Origin: Pedobacter sp. FW305-3-2-15-E-R2A2
Lineage (GTDB): Bacteria > Bacteroidota > Bacteroidia > Sphingobacteriales > Sphingobacteriaceae
Assembly (NCBI RefSeq): GCF_038446955.1
Contig: NZ_CP151803.1
Location: 186,001 to 250,000, forward strand
Direction of reading: 5' to 3'
DNA length: 64,000 bases
Shown: piece after piece, positions 44,201-52,168 of the stretch
How positions within the stretch are numbered: position 1 is the stretch's first letter
Layout of the letters: each line of letters starts with the position of its first letter
Translations under genes and position numbers: made by a program
Notes under the pieces: model-generated
Told to the model about the DNA's origin: nothing
Seen by the model: the letters and a program-made list of their open reading frames with translations, nothing else
Databases searched by the model: none

Positions 44201-44345
44201 TCCTCACAGAAACGACAGTAGGGTCAATGTTCGGGTATTCCCGGACGCCCAGGAAATTATAACCGATGACACCAAAAAGAAGGATCATCAGGTTCATCAC
44301 GATGGCCAGAACCGGCCTTTTTATACTGGTGGTTGAAATGCTCAT
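41226..44345 (-). CDS. RND multidrug efflux transporter (HAE1/AcrB family)
   Basis: A 1039-residue inner-membrane pump with 12 membrane helices and two large periplasmic loops. Helix 4 carries the proton-relay pair Asp401-Asp402 (GLVVDDGIVV), and helix 10 has the matching Lys in KNGILIVEFAN. Substrates are exported with proton influx through the partner adaptor and TolC channel. It belongs to the Bacteroidota branch close to MdtB/MexF-type pumps by overall look; the substrate range cannot be told from sequence. It is the central gene of the operon and begins 9 bp after the adaptor gene. Confidence 0.95.
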   Translation of the reverse strand: MSISTTSIKRPVLAIVMNLMILLFGVIGYNFLGVREYPNIDPTVVSVRTSYPGANSDIIESQITEPLEKSINGIDGIRNISSSSNQGSSNITIEFNLNKNIDDAANDVRDKVSQAARSLPKDIDGNPVVSKADANSDAVITMTIQSDKRNVMELSDYAENVIADRLQTITGVSSVQIQGQRKYAMRIRISPDKLAAYGLTSQDIVTALNNENVELPSGKITGANTELIVKTLGKLTNEEEFNNLILKNDTDNVVRLKDVGYAVLGSENEETILRESGKPMVAVGLVPQPGANYLDISREFDKRFEQLQKDIPKDIKLNISLDNTKFIKMSVTEVAETIILSLILVILIIYLFFRDWAIAIRPLLDIPVSLIFTFFIMYIFGFSINVLSLLAIVLATGLVVDDGIVVTENIFKKVEEGYSPFEAAIKGSNEIFFAVISISVTLAAVFLPVIFLEGFVGRLFREFGIVIGAAVLISAFVSLTLTPMLNAYLMKKTGHKKSNFYNLTEPYFVKLNDSYSDNLNKFLNKKWLSIPIIVVCVAMIALFWKILPKETAPYDDRSAINLRVTTPEGSSFAYTDRFMLKIQQMITDSIPETKVNITITSPGFGGSGSTNSGFIRMGLSDPGDRGRTQDEIAARLTRITRRYTEGKVVVTQQPTISVGRRGGLPVNYIIQAQNFDKLREKVPLFMDEVSKDPTFTTSDVDLKFNKPEIDLTIDRDKAKNLGVSVSDIGMALQLGLSGQRFSYFFMNGKQYQVIGQFEMNDRKDPLDLSSVYVRNNKNELIQVDNMVTAREKSSPPQLYRNNRFISATVSAGLAPGKSIGEGIEAMDRISAKILDESFSTDLGGESRDFQESSSNTMFAFGLALLLVYLILSAQFESFVDPVIIILTVPMAVAGAFLSLWLFGQSWNIFSQIGTIMLIGLVTKNGILIVEFANQLKETGKSVHDAIREASVSRLRPILMTSLAIAIGALPIAMALGAAAKSRMGMGIVIVGGTMFALILTLFVIPAIYSYWSKEHKANTELELSLKAALAEESLAKKAH

Positions 44346-44354
44346 AAAGGAAAC

Positions 44355-45431
44355 TTAATTTTTAACCACAGTTACTTTCACAGGGGCATCCTGTTTTAAA
44401 GCCATTGCACCGGTAGTCAATACGGTATCACCTACTTTTAATCCGGAAGTGATGACAATATTTTCAGCAGTCCGTGTTCCTGCTTCTACTTCAATTTGTT
44501 GGGCCTTGCCATTCTTGCTGATAAACACCGTCTTCCCTTTTAATACCGGAATAATAGCTTCATTTGGAATCAGGATCGCATCTTTTGAAGTGCTGAGGGC
44601 AAGTTTGATCTTGGCAAAAGATCCCGGAAGGAGTTCTTGATTCGGATTTGGAACGAGTGCTTTGATTTGCAGTGTTCTGGTTTGGGTATTGATCCCGGGC
44701 TCGATGGCAAACACCTTGCCCGTAAATGATTTGGTATAACCATCAGTCGTAAAGAAGACTTCAGAGCCTGTCTTGATTTGTCCGACATATTTCTCCGGAA
44801 CAGAAAAGCTGATTTTTAATGGATTGATGCTGGAGAGGTTGGCAATAATCGCTGCCGGGGTTAAATAAACACCTTCAGAGATAGATCGTAAACCAATCTT
44901 GCCGCTAAAGGGAGCGAAAATTGAGGTCTTTGCCAGCTGTGCACGGATCAGTTGGGTCTGTGCTTTCAGGGATTGCAGATTGGCAAGGGAGGTATCATAT
45001 TCTTCCTGACTGATGGCGCCTTTTTCCAGTAATTGTTTGGAGCGGCTCTCATTGGTTGCCGAAAGCCTTTGTTTCGTTAAAGCATCTTGCAGCTGCGCCT
45101 GAATATCACGATCGTTGATTTTCACCAACAGGCTGCCTTTTGTCACATTAGAACCTTCTTTGAAGTTGATGCTGGTTACCAAACCGGAAACTTCACTGTG
45201 AAGTTCTACGGATTCATTCGCTTCCAGCGTTCCGGTAACTTCCAGGTCATTGTTGAAATCACCTGTTTTGACAACGATCCCATTCACCTGTAGTCCCTTT
45301 CCGGGGCCACCTTTTCCTTTACCCATTCCGGCACCCTCATCGGCAATTTTTTTATTGGCAGAAATGCGGTAATAGACTAAATAGGCAATGCCCAGAGCGA
45401 TCAGGGCATAGATGATGTATCTTAGTTTCAT
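44355..45431 (-). CDS. RND efflux periplasmic adaptor (MFP)
   Basis: A 358-residue membrane-fusion protein linking the RND pump to the TolC channel. An N-terminal signal anchor (MKLRYIIYALIALGIAYLVYY) is followed by a Gly/Lys linker, a biotinyl-lipoyl half (GTLEANESVELHSEVSG), a helical hairpin (about 105-160; QLLEKGAISQEEYDTS), the second lipoyl half (FAPFSGKIG) and beta-barrel domains. I chose the ATG at 45431 over the upstream one at 45461, because the predicted -7 box at 45459-45466 would place the transcript start downstream of 45461. It is the first gene of the operon. No local TetR or two-component regulator was seen. Confidence 0.92.
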   Translation of the reverse strand: MKLRYIIYALIALGIAYLVYYRISANKKIADEGAGMGKGKGGPGKGLQVNGIVVKTGDFNNDLEVTGTLEANESVELHSEVSGLVTSINFKEGSNVTKGSLLVKINDRDIQAQLQDALTKQRLSATNESRSKQLLEKGAISQEEYDTSLANLQSLKAQTQLIRAQLAKTSIFAPFSGKIGLRSISEGVYLTPAAIIANLSSINPLKISFSVPEKYVGQIKTGSEVFFTTDGYTKSFTGKVFAIEPGINTQTRTLQIKALVPNPNQELLPGSFAKIKLALSTSKDAILIPNEAIIPVLKGKTVFISKNGKAQQIEVEAGTRTAENIVITSGLKVGDTVLTTGAMALKQDAPVKVTVVKN

Positions 45432-45458
45432 ATGTGGTGAATAGGATAAGTTAACGTG

Positions 45459-45512
45459 CAAAAATATTTAAATATACGGCCTGTAATAGCTTGTATTAAG
45501 TATGTTACAGCC
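45459..45512 (-). promoter_or_regulatory. Efflux operon promoter with an inverted repeat (candidate operator)
   Basis: On the minus strand the -7 box TATTTTTG occupies 45459-45466. In its -33 region, CTGTAA (45481-45486) and TTACAG (45505-45510) form an inverted repeat with an 18-bp spacer. The placement over the promoter suggests a repressor site. Confidence 0.45.
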
Positions 45513-45739
45513 TAATATTCTTTTTAAGGACGACGAAAAGAGATAAATTATACATTTGTTTATCGCCCGTAAAAAGTAAATTAGCGCCTTCTTTAACCTA
45601 TGACTTAAAAGAACGATAAAAGTTTAGCCTGGTTTAATTGGTTTAATATAACAATTATGATACTAAAAAACAGGGTTTAATTGAGGAAGGGCTTGATTAG
45701 GAGAGAAGGATGGGTACAATAAAATAATAAGATTAAAGA
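45462..45739. other. Divergent efflux/M61 intergenic region
   Basis: 278 bp, non-coding. It contains the leftward efflux promoter and a possible rightward -7 box TACATTTG at 45551-45558, which would leave a 5' leader of about 175 nt for the peptidase gene. GGTTTAATTG occurs twice in that leader. No terminator hairpin was found. Confidence 0.4.
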
Positions 45740-47527
45740 ATGAAAAAATCAATTGTAGGACTAGTAATATTACTATCAGTAGGTATGACAGCCAGATCGC
45801 AGGTAAAAGTAGGATTCGAGGTGAGCTTTAAAGAACCTCAGGCACATTATGTGGAAATGGAAATGACGATTTCCGGATTGGCTAAAGATTACGTAGATGT
45901 AAAGATGCCGGTATGGGCCCCCGGTTCTTACCTGGTCCGTGAGTTTGCAAAAAGCGTAGAGGACTTTAGTGCCACTGCGGGAGGTAAACCTGTAAAATTT
46001 GAAAAAGTTAAGAAAAACGCATGGAGGGTATATTCTGCTAAATCCAATGCAATAAAAATTAAATATAGGGTGTATGGTTTTGAAGTTTCTGTACGGACCC
46101 CGTTCATAGATGAATCACATGCCTTTTTATCCAGCACCGGTATATTCATGTATCCTGATGGATTATTGAAATTGCCAAGTACAGTGAAAATAATTCCTTA
46201 TAAAGGATGGAGTAAAGTCTCTACAGGTCTGGAGCCGGTAGCAGGACAGCCTTTTACTTATACGGCCTCAGACTTTGATGTGCTGTTTGACAGTCCTATT
46301 GAAGTAGGAAATCAGGAAGTATTTGATTTTATGGCTTCAGGTGTAAAACATGAAGTTGCCATGTATGGTGGCGGCAATTATGATAAAGAGCGCCTGAAAG
46401 TAGATATGGCTAAGGTGATCGAACAGGCAACGGCCATCTATGGCGAGAACCCTAATAAACACTATACTTTCATCGTTCATAATTTTGAAAGAGGTGGTGG
46501 TGGTTTAGAGCATTTAAACTCTACGGTTTTAGGTGCTTCCAGAAATGCATACCAGACACCGGAGGGGTATCTTGGATTCCTGAATCTGGTTGCCCATGAG
46601 TATTTCCATTTATGGAATGTGAAAAGAATGCGTCCGATTGCTTTAGGTCCATTCGATTACGACAATGAAAACTATACCACCAATTTATGGGTGGCAGAAG
46701 GATTTACTTCTTACTATGAGAACAAATTGGTACTACGTGCAGGTTTTGTAGATCCTAAAACCTTTGTGGATGGACTGGTTACGGCGGTGGCCAATGTATC
46801 TAATACTCCGGGAGCTAAAGTACAGTCGGCAGCAGAATCCAGTTATGATGCCTGGATTAAAGGATACAGACCGAATGAAAATTCAAACAACACAGGTGTT
46901 TCTTATTATAGCAAAGGCGAAGTAGTAGGTTTGTTAATGGACCTGGAGATTGCTCAGGCCACTAAAGGAACAAAAAGCCTGGATGATGTGATGAAAGCCA
47001 TGTATCTTCAGGGTAAAACGTTGAAAAGAGGATATACTGATGCTGAATTTAAAGCGATGGTAGAGAAGATCAGTGGCAAAAGCTTTACTGATTTTTGGAC
47101 AAAATATGTAAACGGAACGCATCCTGTAGAATATGATAAATATTTTGGATATGCCGGAATCACGATCAAAAATCAAAATGAAGGAAACAATATTCCTTAT
47201 ATTGGTGTGGCTTCTAAAAAGACAGAAGGCAGAATCATCATCTCTGCAATATCGAGAAACTCAGCTGCATGGGTGGATGGCCTAAATGTCAATGACGAAG
47301 TGATCAGTGTAGATGGAGTTGGTGTGGAAGCCGCACTAGAGCGCATGCCGGTAATTACCAGCAAAAAACCTGGTGATGTGGTAACGGTAAAAGTGAAAAG
47401 AGACGGGATTGAAAAAGACATCAAAATTACATTGAAAGCTAGTCCGAATATCAAGCTGGTAGGGGAGATTCAGAACAATGCTCCGGAATCACAGGTATTG
47501 GTACGTAAAGGCTGGATGGGAATATAA
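45740..47527 (+). CDS. M61-family glycyl-type aminopeptidase with PDZ domain
   Basis: A 595-residue exported metallopeptidase (signal peptide about 1-20). The zinc motif HEYFH has ligands His286 and His290 and catalytic Glu287, within LVAHEYFHLWNVKRMRP, the M61 hallmark; the downstream ligand is probably the Glu in WVAEGFTSYYE. An N-terminal strand domain (about 25-180) precedes the catalytic domain. A PDZ domain lies at about 490-570 (RIIISAISRNSAAWVDGL, VNDEVISVDGV). The family includes glycyl aminopeptidase and proteins of unclear substrate. It is monocistronic and followed by a strong bidirectional terminator. Confidence 0.93.
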   Translation: MKKSIVGLVILLSVGMTARSQVKVGFEVSFKEPQAHYVEMEMTISGLAKDYVDVKMPVWAPGSYLVREFAKSVEDFSATAGGKPVKFEKVKKNAWRVYSAKSNAIKIKYRVYGFEVSVRTPFIDESHAFLSSTGIFMYPDGLLKLPSTVKIIPYKGWSKVSTGLEPVAGQPFTYTASDFDVLFDSPIEVGNQEVFDFMASGVKHEVAMYGGGNYDKERLKVDMAKVIEQATAIYGENPNKHYTFIVHNFERGGGGLEHLNSTVLGASRNAYQTPEGYLGFLNLVAHEYFHLWNVKRMRPIALGPFDYDNENYTTNLWVAEGFTSYYENKLVLRAGFVDPKTFVDGLVTAVANVSNTPGAKVQSAAESSYDAWIKGYRPNENSNNTGVSYYSKGEVVGLLMDLEIAQATKGTKSLDDVMKAMYLQGKTLKRGYTDAEFKAMVEKISGKSFTDFWTKYVNGTHPVEYDKYFGYAGITIKNQNEGNNIPYIGVASKKTEGRIIISAISRNSAAWVDGLNVNDEVISVDGVGVEAALERMPVITSKKPGDVVTVKVKRDGIEKDIKITLKASPNIKLVGEIQNNAPESQVLVRKGWMGI

Positions 47528-47546
47528 TCTTCAGCTCAGTTAAAAG

Positions 47547-47602
47547 AAGCGGGGTTAGAAAAAAGCACATGACAACATGCTTTTTCTAACCCCGCTTTTT
47601 TT
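47547..47602. terminator. Bidirectional terminator between the M61 and OMP genes
   Basis: AAGCGGGGTTAGAAAA and TTTTCTAACCCCGCTT (with a further GCA/TGC pairing near the loop) form a stem of about 19 bp, followed by a T run. It serves both convergent genes. Confidence 0.92.
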
Positions 47603-47617
47603 AGGTGTTTTGTTAAC

Positions 47618-48097
47618 CTAGAAGGTAAAACGTAAAGACAGTCCAACACCTGAAGCGTCAAAATCTGTATCAGGAACAAGACCGATCGTTGGTTTCCAGT
47701 CTAAGGAAATATTGATTGGCGCATCTGCAAATTTGTAATCCAAACCTAAAACACCGTCAACACCTAAATAAAGGTCACTTTGATCTTTTGGTTTGTATTT
47801 AACCGATCCTACTGTACCACCCACACCATAATACCAGTTTAATCCTGCTGCATTGCTGATTGGGTTATAGATTTCATATAAACCAGTTACGCGGAAATAG
47901 TTGTAGTTGCTGTTTGATCTAAAGTTGGCAATGATATCTACCATCTTGTTTCCACCAAGTGTTGTTTTGAAAGTAACCCCATTTGCAGCGCCGAAACGAC
48001 CACCAATGGCATTCTTGTAACTTTGTGCGCTTGACTCTGAATGGAAAGCAAACGTCGCAATCACGGCTAAACAAATAATAGTAAGTAATTTTTTCAT
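47618..48097 (-). CDS. Small outer-membrane beta-barrel protein
   Basis: A 159-residue exported protein: signal peptide about 1-24 (ending SSAQ), then alternating amphipathic strands (GVTFKTTLGG, YFRVTGLYEIYN, WYYGVGGTVGSV, NISLDWKPTIGL) ending in the aromatic LSLRFTF typical of outer-membrane barrels. The size suggests eight strands, like OmpX/OmpW-type or outer-membrane-protein beta-barrel proteins of Bacteroidota. No specific function can be assigned. It is monocistronic. Confidence 0.85.
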   Translation of the reverse strand: MKKLLTIICLAVIATFAFHSESSAQSYKNAIGGRFGAANGVTFKTTLGGNKMVDIIANFRSNSNYNYFRVTGLYEIYNPISNAAGLNWYYGVGGTVGSVKYKPKDQSDLYLGVDGVLGLDYKFADAPINISLDWKPTIGLVPDTDFDASGVGLSLRFTF

Positions 48098-48300
48098 AAT
48101 CTGTGTTTTATTAATTTTTTATTGATGATTTCTACCTTATCAACTATTGTGCCGTTAAATCTAAAAGAATACGCGTTTTGCTTTTTTGACAGGCTTAACA
48201 GCCGATTTTAAATCCGTTGAAAAAGGGCTGGAGTATTTTCTTTAATGTCGGAAAACGGCTAAAGACAGGTTCGGAATAAGCAGTGATGTAAGTCATATCA

Positions 48301-48387
48301 AGCCCGGATAGAACAGGAATGAAACACGCATTTTGTCCCTGTTCTATCCGTGTTCTATCCCTGTTTGATCCCTGTTCTATCCGGGCT
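48301..48387. repeat. Palindromic element with degenerate tandem TGTTCTATCC units
   Basis: AGCCCGGATAGAACAGG (48301-48317) is the perfect 17-bp reverse complement of CCTGTTCTATCCGGGCT (48371-48387). Between them lie three further units close to CTGTTCTATCC (TGTTCTATCCG, TGTTCTATCC, CTGTTTGATCC), so the left arm can pair with any of four targets. No T run follows. This resembles a mobile or expanding intergenic repeat rather than a terminator. Confidence 0.65.
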
Positions 48388-48512
48388 TCATCCGAACCCG
48401 TTTCGACCTCGCCAGCTTCTTTGTCCTTTCCTTGTTTTTTAGCTTTCGATTGCAGCGGATCTCTCCGAATTAATTATTACAGAAAGAAAACATACCAATA
48501 TTTAAATTGGTT

Positions 48513-48541
48513 TTGATAGAGAATTTAATTTATTAGATTTG
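48513..48541 (+). promoter_or_regulatory. Promoter of the acyl-CoA ligase gene
   Basis: TTG at 48513-48515 and TAGATTTG at 48534-48541, separated by 18 bp, match the Bacteroidota -33/-7 pattern. The transcript would begin about 30 nt before the ATG. Confidence 0.6.
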
Positions 48542-48575
48542 GGAAACACCAGGTACAAATTATAAAATAACGGTT

Positions 48576-50348
48576 ATGGCGGTAACGATCACACGAGTAT
48601 TCGATTTACTTCAATACAATTTAGAGAATTTTCCAAAAGAGGAGTTTATAAGTGGTAAGATAAAGGGGGAATGGAAGAAATACAGCACCAAAGATATCAT
48701 TGAATCGGTTGATGCATTGAGCCGGGGATTGGTTGATCTTGGTGTAGGAAAAGGTTCAAGGATCGCTGTGATGTCCCATAACCGGCCGGAGTGGAATATC
48801 TCCGATTTTGCAATTATACAATTGGGTGCGTATCAGGTTCCTTTATATCCAACGCTTGCTGAGCACGACATTAAGTTTATTCTGGAGAATGCAGAGATTA
48901 CCGTGATCTTCGTGGCTGATGAAGAGATTTATAAAAAGGTAAAGCCTGTTTGTGATGAATTGAATTCTTCCATTAAGATTTATTCTTTTAATCCTATCGA
49001 GGGAGTGGCTTCCTGGGAAGAGCTGCTGAAAGCCGGGAAAGAAAATGCCTCTGTTGATCTTGATGCCTATAGGAAAGAAGTGACACCAGATGATATTTTG
49101 ACCCTGATTTATACTTCCGGAACTACAGGAACACCGAAAGGAGTGATGCTGACCCATAATAACCTGGTGAAAAATTTTGAACACTCGTCTATTCTTGTTC
49201 CTCCTGGCTTACATAAGGCGCTGAGCTTTCTTCCGCTTTCGCACATCTTTGAGCGGATGATCGTTTATCTCCACATGTATAAGGGGGCATCTGTTTATTA
49301 CGCAGAAAGTACGGAAACAATTGTTGCCGATATTCAGTTTGTGAAGCCCAACGGTTTTTCTACTGTTCCCCGCCTGCTCGAAAAAGTATACGATAAAATC
49401 ATAGAAAAAGGAAAAGCACTGACCGGAGTAAAAAAAGGAATCTTTTTCTGGGCCCTTTCTGTAGCCGAGAAATACGATTTTAACAACGGGGCCTTTTATA
49501 ATTTTAAATTAGGAATTGCGCGGAAGCTGGTATTTTCAAAATGGCAGGCCGCAATGGGAGGTGAGATCGTCGTGATCGTATCTGGCGGGGCCGCTTTAAA
49601 TCCCCGTTTGGCTAAGATCTTCTACGCTGCAGGAATGCCGGTAATGGAAGGCTATGGCTTAACTGAGACCTCTCCTGTAATTACTGTCAACTATTTTGGT
49701 CAGACCAGATTCGGAACCGTAGGTCCTGCTATTGAAGGGGTAGAGGTTAAAATTGCTCCCGATGGCGAGGTTTTAGCACGCGGGCATAACATCATGAAAG
49801 GCTATTATAACCGGCCCGACCTGACCGCCGAAGCAATTGACGCGGAGGGTTGGTTCCATACCGGTGATATCGGTGAACTTGTGGAAGGACAGTTTTTAAA
49901 AATTACTGACAGGAAAAAAGAAATCTTCAAAACCGCTGGTGGAAAGTACGTCGCTCCACAAATGCTGGAAAATAAATTAAAGGAATCGCCATTGGTAGAG
50001 CAGGTGATGGTACTTGGTGAAAACAGGAAATTTCCTGCGGCATTAATTGTCCCTACTTTTGAAGCACTGAAAGGTTGGTGTGGAAAGAAAGGTATTCCAT
50101 ATACCACCAATGAGTTGATGATCAAAAACCCGCTGGTCATAAAAAAATACGATGAGATCGTTGCTTACAGTGTTAAAGATTTCGGAAAATGGGAGCAGGT
50201 GAAACGCATTGCCTTATTATCGAAAGAATGGAGCATTGTTGATGGCGAATTAACACCGAAGCTCAGTTTGAAACGAAAAGTGATCTTAGAAAAAAATGCC
50301 GCTACTATAGAACAAATTTATGCTGATGCAGAAGGATATAAAGGATAA
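48576..50348 (+). CDS. Long-chain fatty-acid--CoA ligase (AMP-forming, FadD15-like)
   Basis: A 590-residue adenylate-forming enzyme that activates fatty acids to acyl-CoA. The P-loop-like core A3 is IYTSGTTGTPKGVML (from about residue 178). A5 is GYGLTETSPV, A7 is WFHTGDIGEL, and A8 is ITDRKKEIFKTAGGKYVAPQ. The catalytic A10 lysine region appears as PKLSLKRKVI near the C-terminus. The length fits the FadD15/long-chain group. It is cytoplasmic. Its last 29 bp overlap the gamma-glutamyltransferase gene, so the two are probably translationally coupled. It could feed the beta-oxidation operon 5 kb downstream. Confidence 0.93.
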   Translation: MAVTITRVFDLLQYNLENFPKEEFISGKIKGEWKKYSTKDIIESVDALSRGLVDLGVGKGSRIAVMSHNRPEWNISDFAIIQLGAYQVPLYPTLAEHDIKFILENAEITVIFVADEEIYKKVKPVCDELNSSIKIYSFNPIEGVASWEELLKAGKENASVDLDAYRKEVTPDDILTLIYTSGTTGTPKGVMLTHNNLVKNFEHSSILVPPGLHKALSFLPLSHIFERMIVYLHMYKGASVYYAESTETIVADIQFVKPNGFSTVPRLLEKVYDKIIEKGKALTGVKKGIFFWALSVAEKYDFNNGAFYNFKLGIARKLVFSKWQAAMGGEIVVIVSGGAALNPRLAKIFYAAGMPVMEGYGLTETSPVITVNYFGQTRFGTVGPAIEGVEVKIAPDGEVLARGHNIMKGYYNRPDLTAEAIDAEGWFHTGDIGELVEGQFLKITDRKKEIFKTAGGKYVAPQMLENKLKESPLVEQVMVLGENRKFPAALIVPTFEALKGWCGKKGIPYTTNELMIKNPLVIKKYDEIVAYSVKDFGKWEQVKRIALLSKEWSIVDGELTPKLSLKRKVILEKNAATIEQIYADAEGYKG

Positions 50349-52044
50349 GGTTTTTTCATGGGTAATGGGCTTTGTCCTCTTGTCCGGAGCTTTGGTTTCC
50401 GGATGTGCAGGTGGACAGATTGGGAAAAAGAATAGTGAAGAGTACCGCAACGGAATGGTCGTTTCGGCAAGTCCGCTGGCTTCAAAAGTAGGTATTGATA
50501 TTTTAAAGAAAGGTGGGAATGCAGTGGATGCGGCGGTCGCTGTCCAGTTTGCTTTAGCAGTGGTCTATCCCAACGCCGGAAATATTGGTGGTGGTGGCTT
50601 TATGGTTTACCGCTCTGCATCGGGAGAAACGAATACGCTTGATTTTAGAGAAAAGGCCGGAGCTGCGGCCTCCAGAAACATGTACCTTGATTCGGCAGGA
50701 CAACCAATCGTTGATAAAAGTTTGTATGGACAGCTGGCTTCAGGTGTTCCGGGTTCTGTTGCCGGAATGGTAGCGGCCCACGAAAAATATGGAAAGTTGA
50801 AATGGGCAGACTTGATTGAGCCTGCAATTTTGCTGGCCAGAAAGGGATTTGCCATTACCGAACGGCAAGCCGCCGAATTTAATAGTTTGCAGGATAAATT
50901 GATCGCTTTTAATCCGCTTGGTACTGCACTGATCAAAAAAAGTCAGTGGGTAAAAGGCGATTTGTTACTACAGAATGAGCTGGCAAACACGCTGGAACAG
51001 ATTCGTGATAAAGGCCGTGCCGGATTTTATGAAGGTGCTGTGGCGGACAGTCTGTTGCTGGAAATGAAACGCGGTGGCGGGATCATTACTGCTCAGGATT
51101 TGAAGAACTACCAGGCCGTATGGCGCAAGGCCATTACAGGAACGTATAAAGGATATAAGATCATTACTATGCCCCCTCCTTCAAGTGGAGGAATTGCCTT
51201 AATTCAGTTGCTGAAATCTGTGGCACCTTATCCTTTGAAAAAATGGGGGTATAATGCCGACTCTACGGTGCAGGTGATGGTGGAAGCAGAACGCAGGGTT
51301 TATGCTGATCGAGCTACACACCTGGGGGATCCGGATTTTTATGCGGTTCCGGGAAAGGAATTAATGGAAGATGAGTATGTTAAAAGTAGAATGAGCACTT
51401 TTAACTGGGCAAAGGCAACAGCGAGCGCAGCCGTTAAAGCGGGGGAAGTCAAAGGAAAGGAACATGAAGAAACAACTCATTTCTCCATCGTAGATAAAGC
51501 AGGAAATGCAGTTTCGGTTACGACGACGCTGAATGGCTCTTATGGAGCTACCGTGGTGGTGAAAGGAGCCGGATTTCTTTTGAATAACGAAATGGACGAC
51601 TTCTCTGTTAAGCCAGGTTCACCTAATATGTATGGTCTGGTGGGTGGAGAGGCGAATGCCATTGCTCCGGGAAAAAGAATGTTGAGCTCTATGACGCCGA
51701 CAATTATTGAAAAGGAGGGTAAATTATTTATGGTTGTAGGCACTCCCGGAGGTTCTACGATAATAACGTCTGTTTTTCAGACCATATTGAATGTCACTGA
51801 GTTTGACCAGAATATGCAACAGGCTGTGACCTCAAAACGCTTCCATCACCAATGGTTACCGGACGAAGTTTATCTTGAAGAGGGAGCACTGGATAGTCTG
51901 AATATCTCGAAATTGAAGTCCAGAGGCTATATTCTTACACCCAGAGGCCCGATCGGGAGAGTTGATGGTATCCTTAAAACCAAATGGGGTTATTATCAGG
52001 GGGGTGCTGATCCCCGTGGTGACGATGAGTCAGTAGGCTGGTAG
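50320..52044 (+). CDS. ggt: Gamma-glutamyltransferase, lipoprotein form
   Basis: A 574-residue N-terminal-nucleophile enzyme that splits glutathione and other gamma-glutamyl compounds. The autocleavage site and nucleophile are at Thr385 in EETTHFSIVDKAGNAVS; the substrate-binding loop LLNNEMDDFS and GSTIITSV are conserved, as is GNAVDAAVAVQFAL at the start. After a short charged N-region and a hydrophobic stretch comes a lipobox, LVSGC, with Cys29. The protein is therefore probably anchored to a membrane facing the periplasm rather than being soluble. The start (ATG 50320) lies inside the 3' end of the ligase gene. Confidence 0.93.
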   Translation: MLMQKDIKDKVFSWVMGFVLLSGALVSGCAGGQIGKKNSEEYRNGMVVSASPLASKVGIDILKKGGNAVDAAVAVQFALAVVYPNAGNIGGGGFMVYRSASGETNTLDFREKAGAAASRNMYLDSAGQPIVDKSLYGQLASGVPGSVAGMVAAHEKYGKLKWADLIEPAILLARKGFAITERQAAEFNSLQDKLIAFNPLGTALIKKSQWVKGDLLLQNELANTLEQIRDKGRAGFYEGAVADSLLLEMKRGGGIITAQDLKNYQAVWRKAITGTYKGYKIITMPPPSSGGIALIQLLKSVAPYPLKKWGYNADSTVQVMVEAERRVYADRATHLGDPDFYAVPGKELMEDEYVKSRMSTFNWAKATASAAVKAGEVKGKEHEETTHFSIVDKAGNAVSVTTTLNGSYGATVVVKGAGFLLNNEMDDFSVKPGSPNMYGLVGGEANAIAPGKRMLSSMTPTIIEKEGKLFMVVGTPGGSTIITSVFQTILNVTEFDQNMQQAVTSKRFHHQWLPDEVYLEEGALDSLNISKLKSRGYILTPRGPIGRVDGILKTKWGYYQGGADPRGDDESVGW

Positions 52045-52168
52045 CCTGTATAGAATTCTGCACACTTAATCTCAAATAACAGTCGTTTAAAGTAGTTTTA
52101 AATATTGGCCTAAGTATTGAAATGAATTATATGATTAAACATTGTAACAATTATTTAATACTTATTTT

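Larger units (their letters stand above)
48098..48575. other. 478-bp intergenic region with a palindromic repeat element and the fadD-type promoter
   Basis: No convincing gene. From left: the leftward promoter region of the OMP gene, a GC-richer block (about 48215-48450) that includes the palindromic element at 48301-48387, an AT-rich stretch, and the promoter at 48513-48541. A 65-codon frame through the element (48319-48516) is a repeat artefact. Confidence 0.6.

Noticed and set aside
48337..48387. Short tandem units resembling a CRISPR
   Set aside because: Units are 10-12 bp, adjacent, degenerate and without spacers.
48319..48516. 65-codon plus-strand ORF across the palindromic element
   Set aside because: Cysteine/serine-rich translation created by the TGTTCTATCC repeats; no ribosome-binding site.
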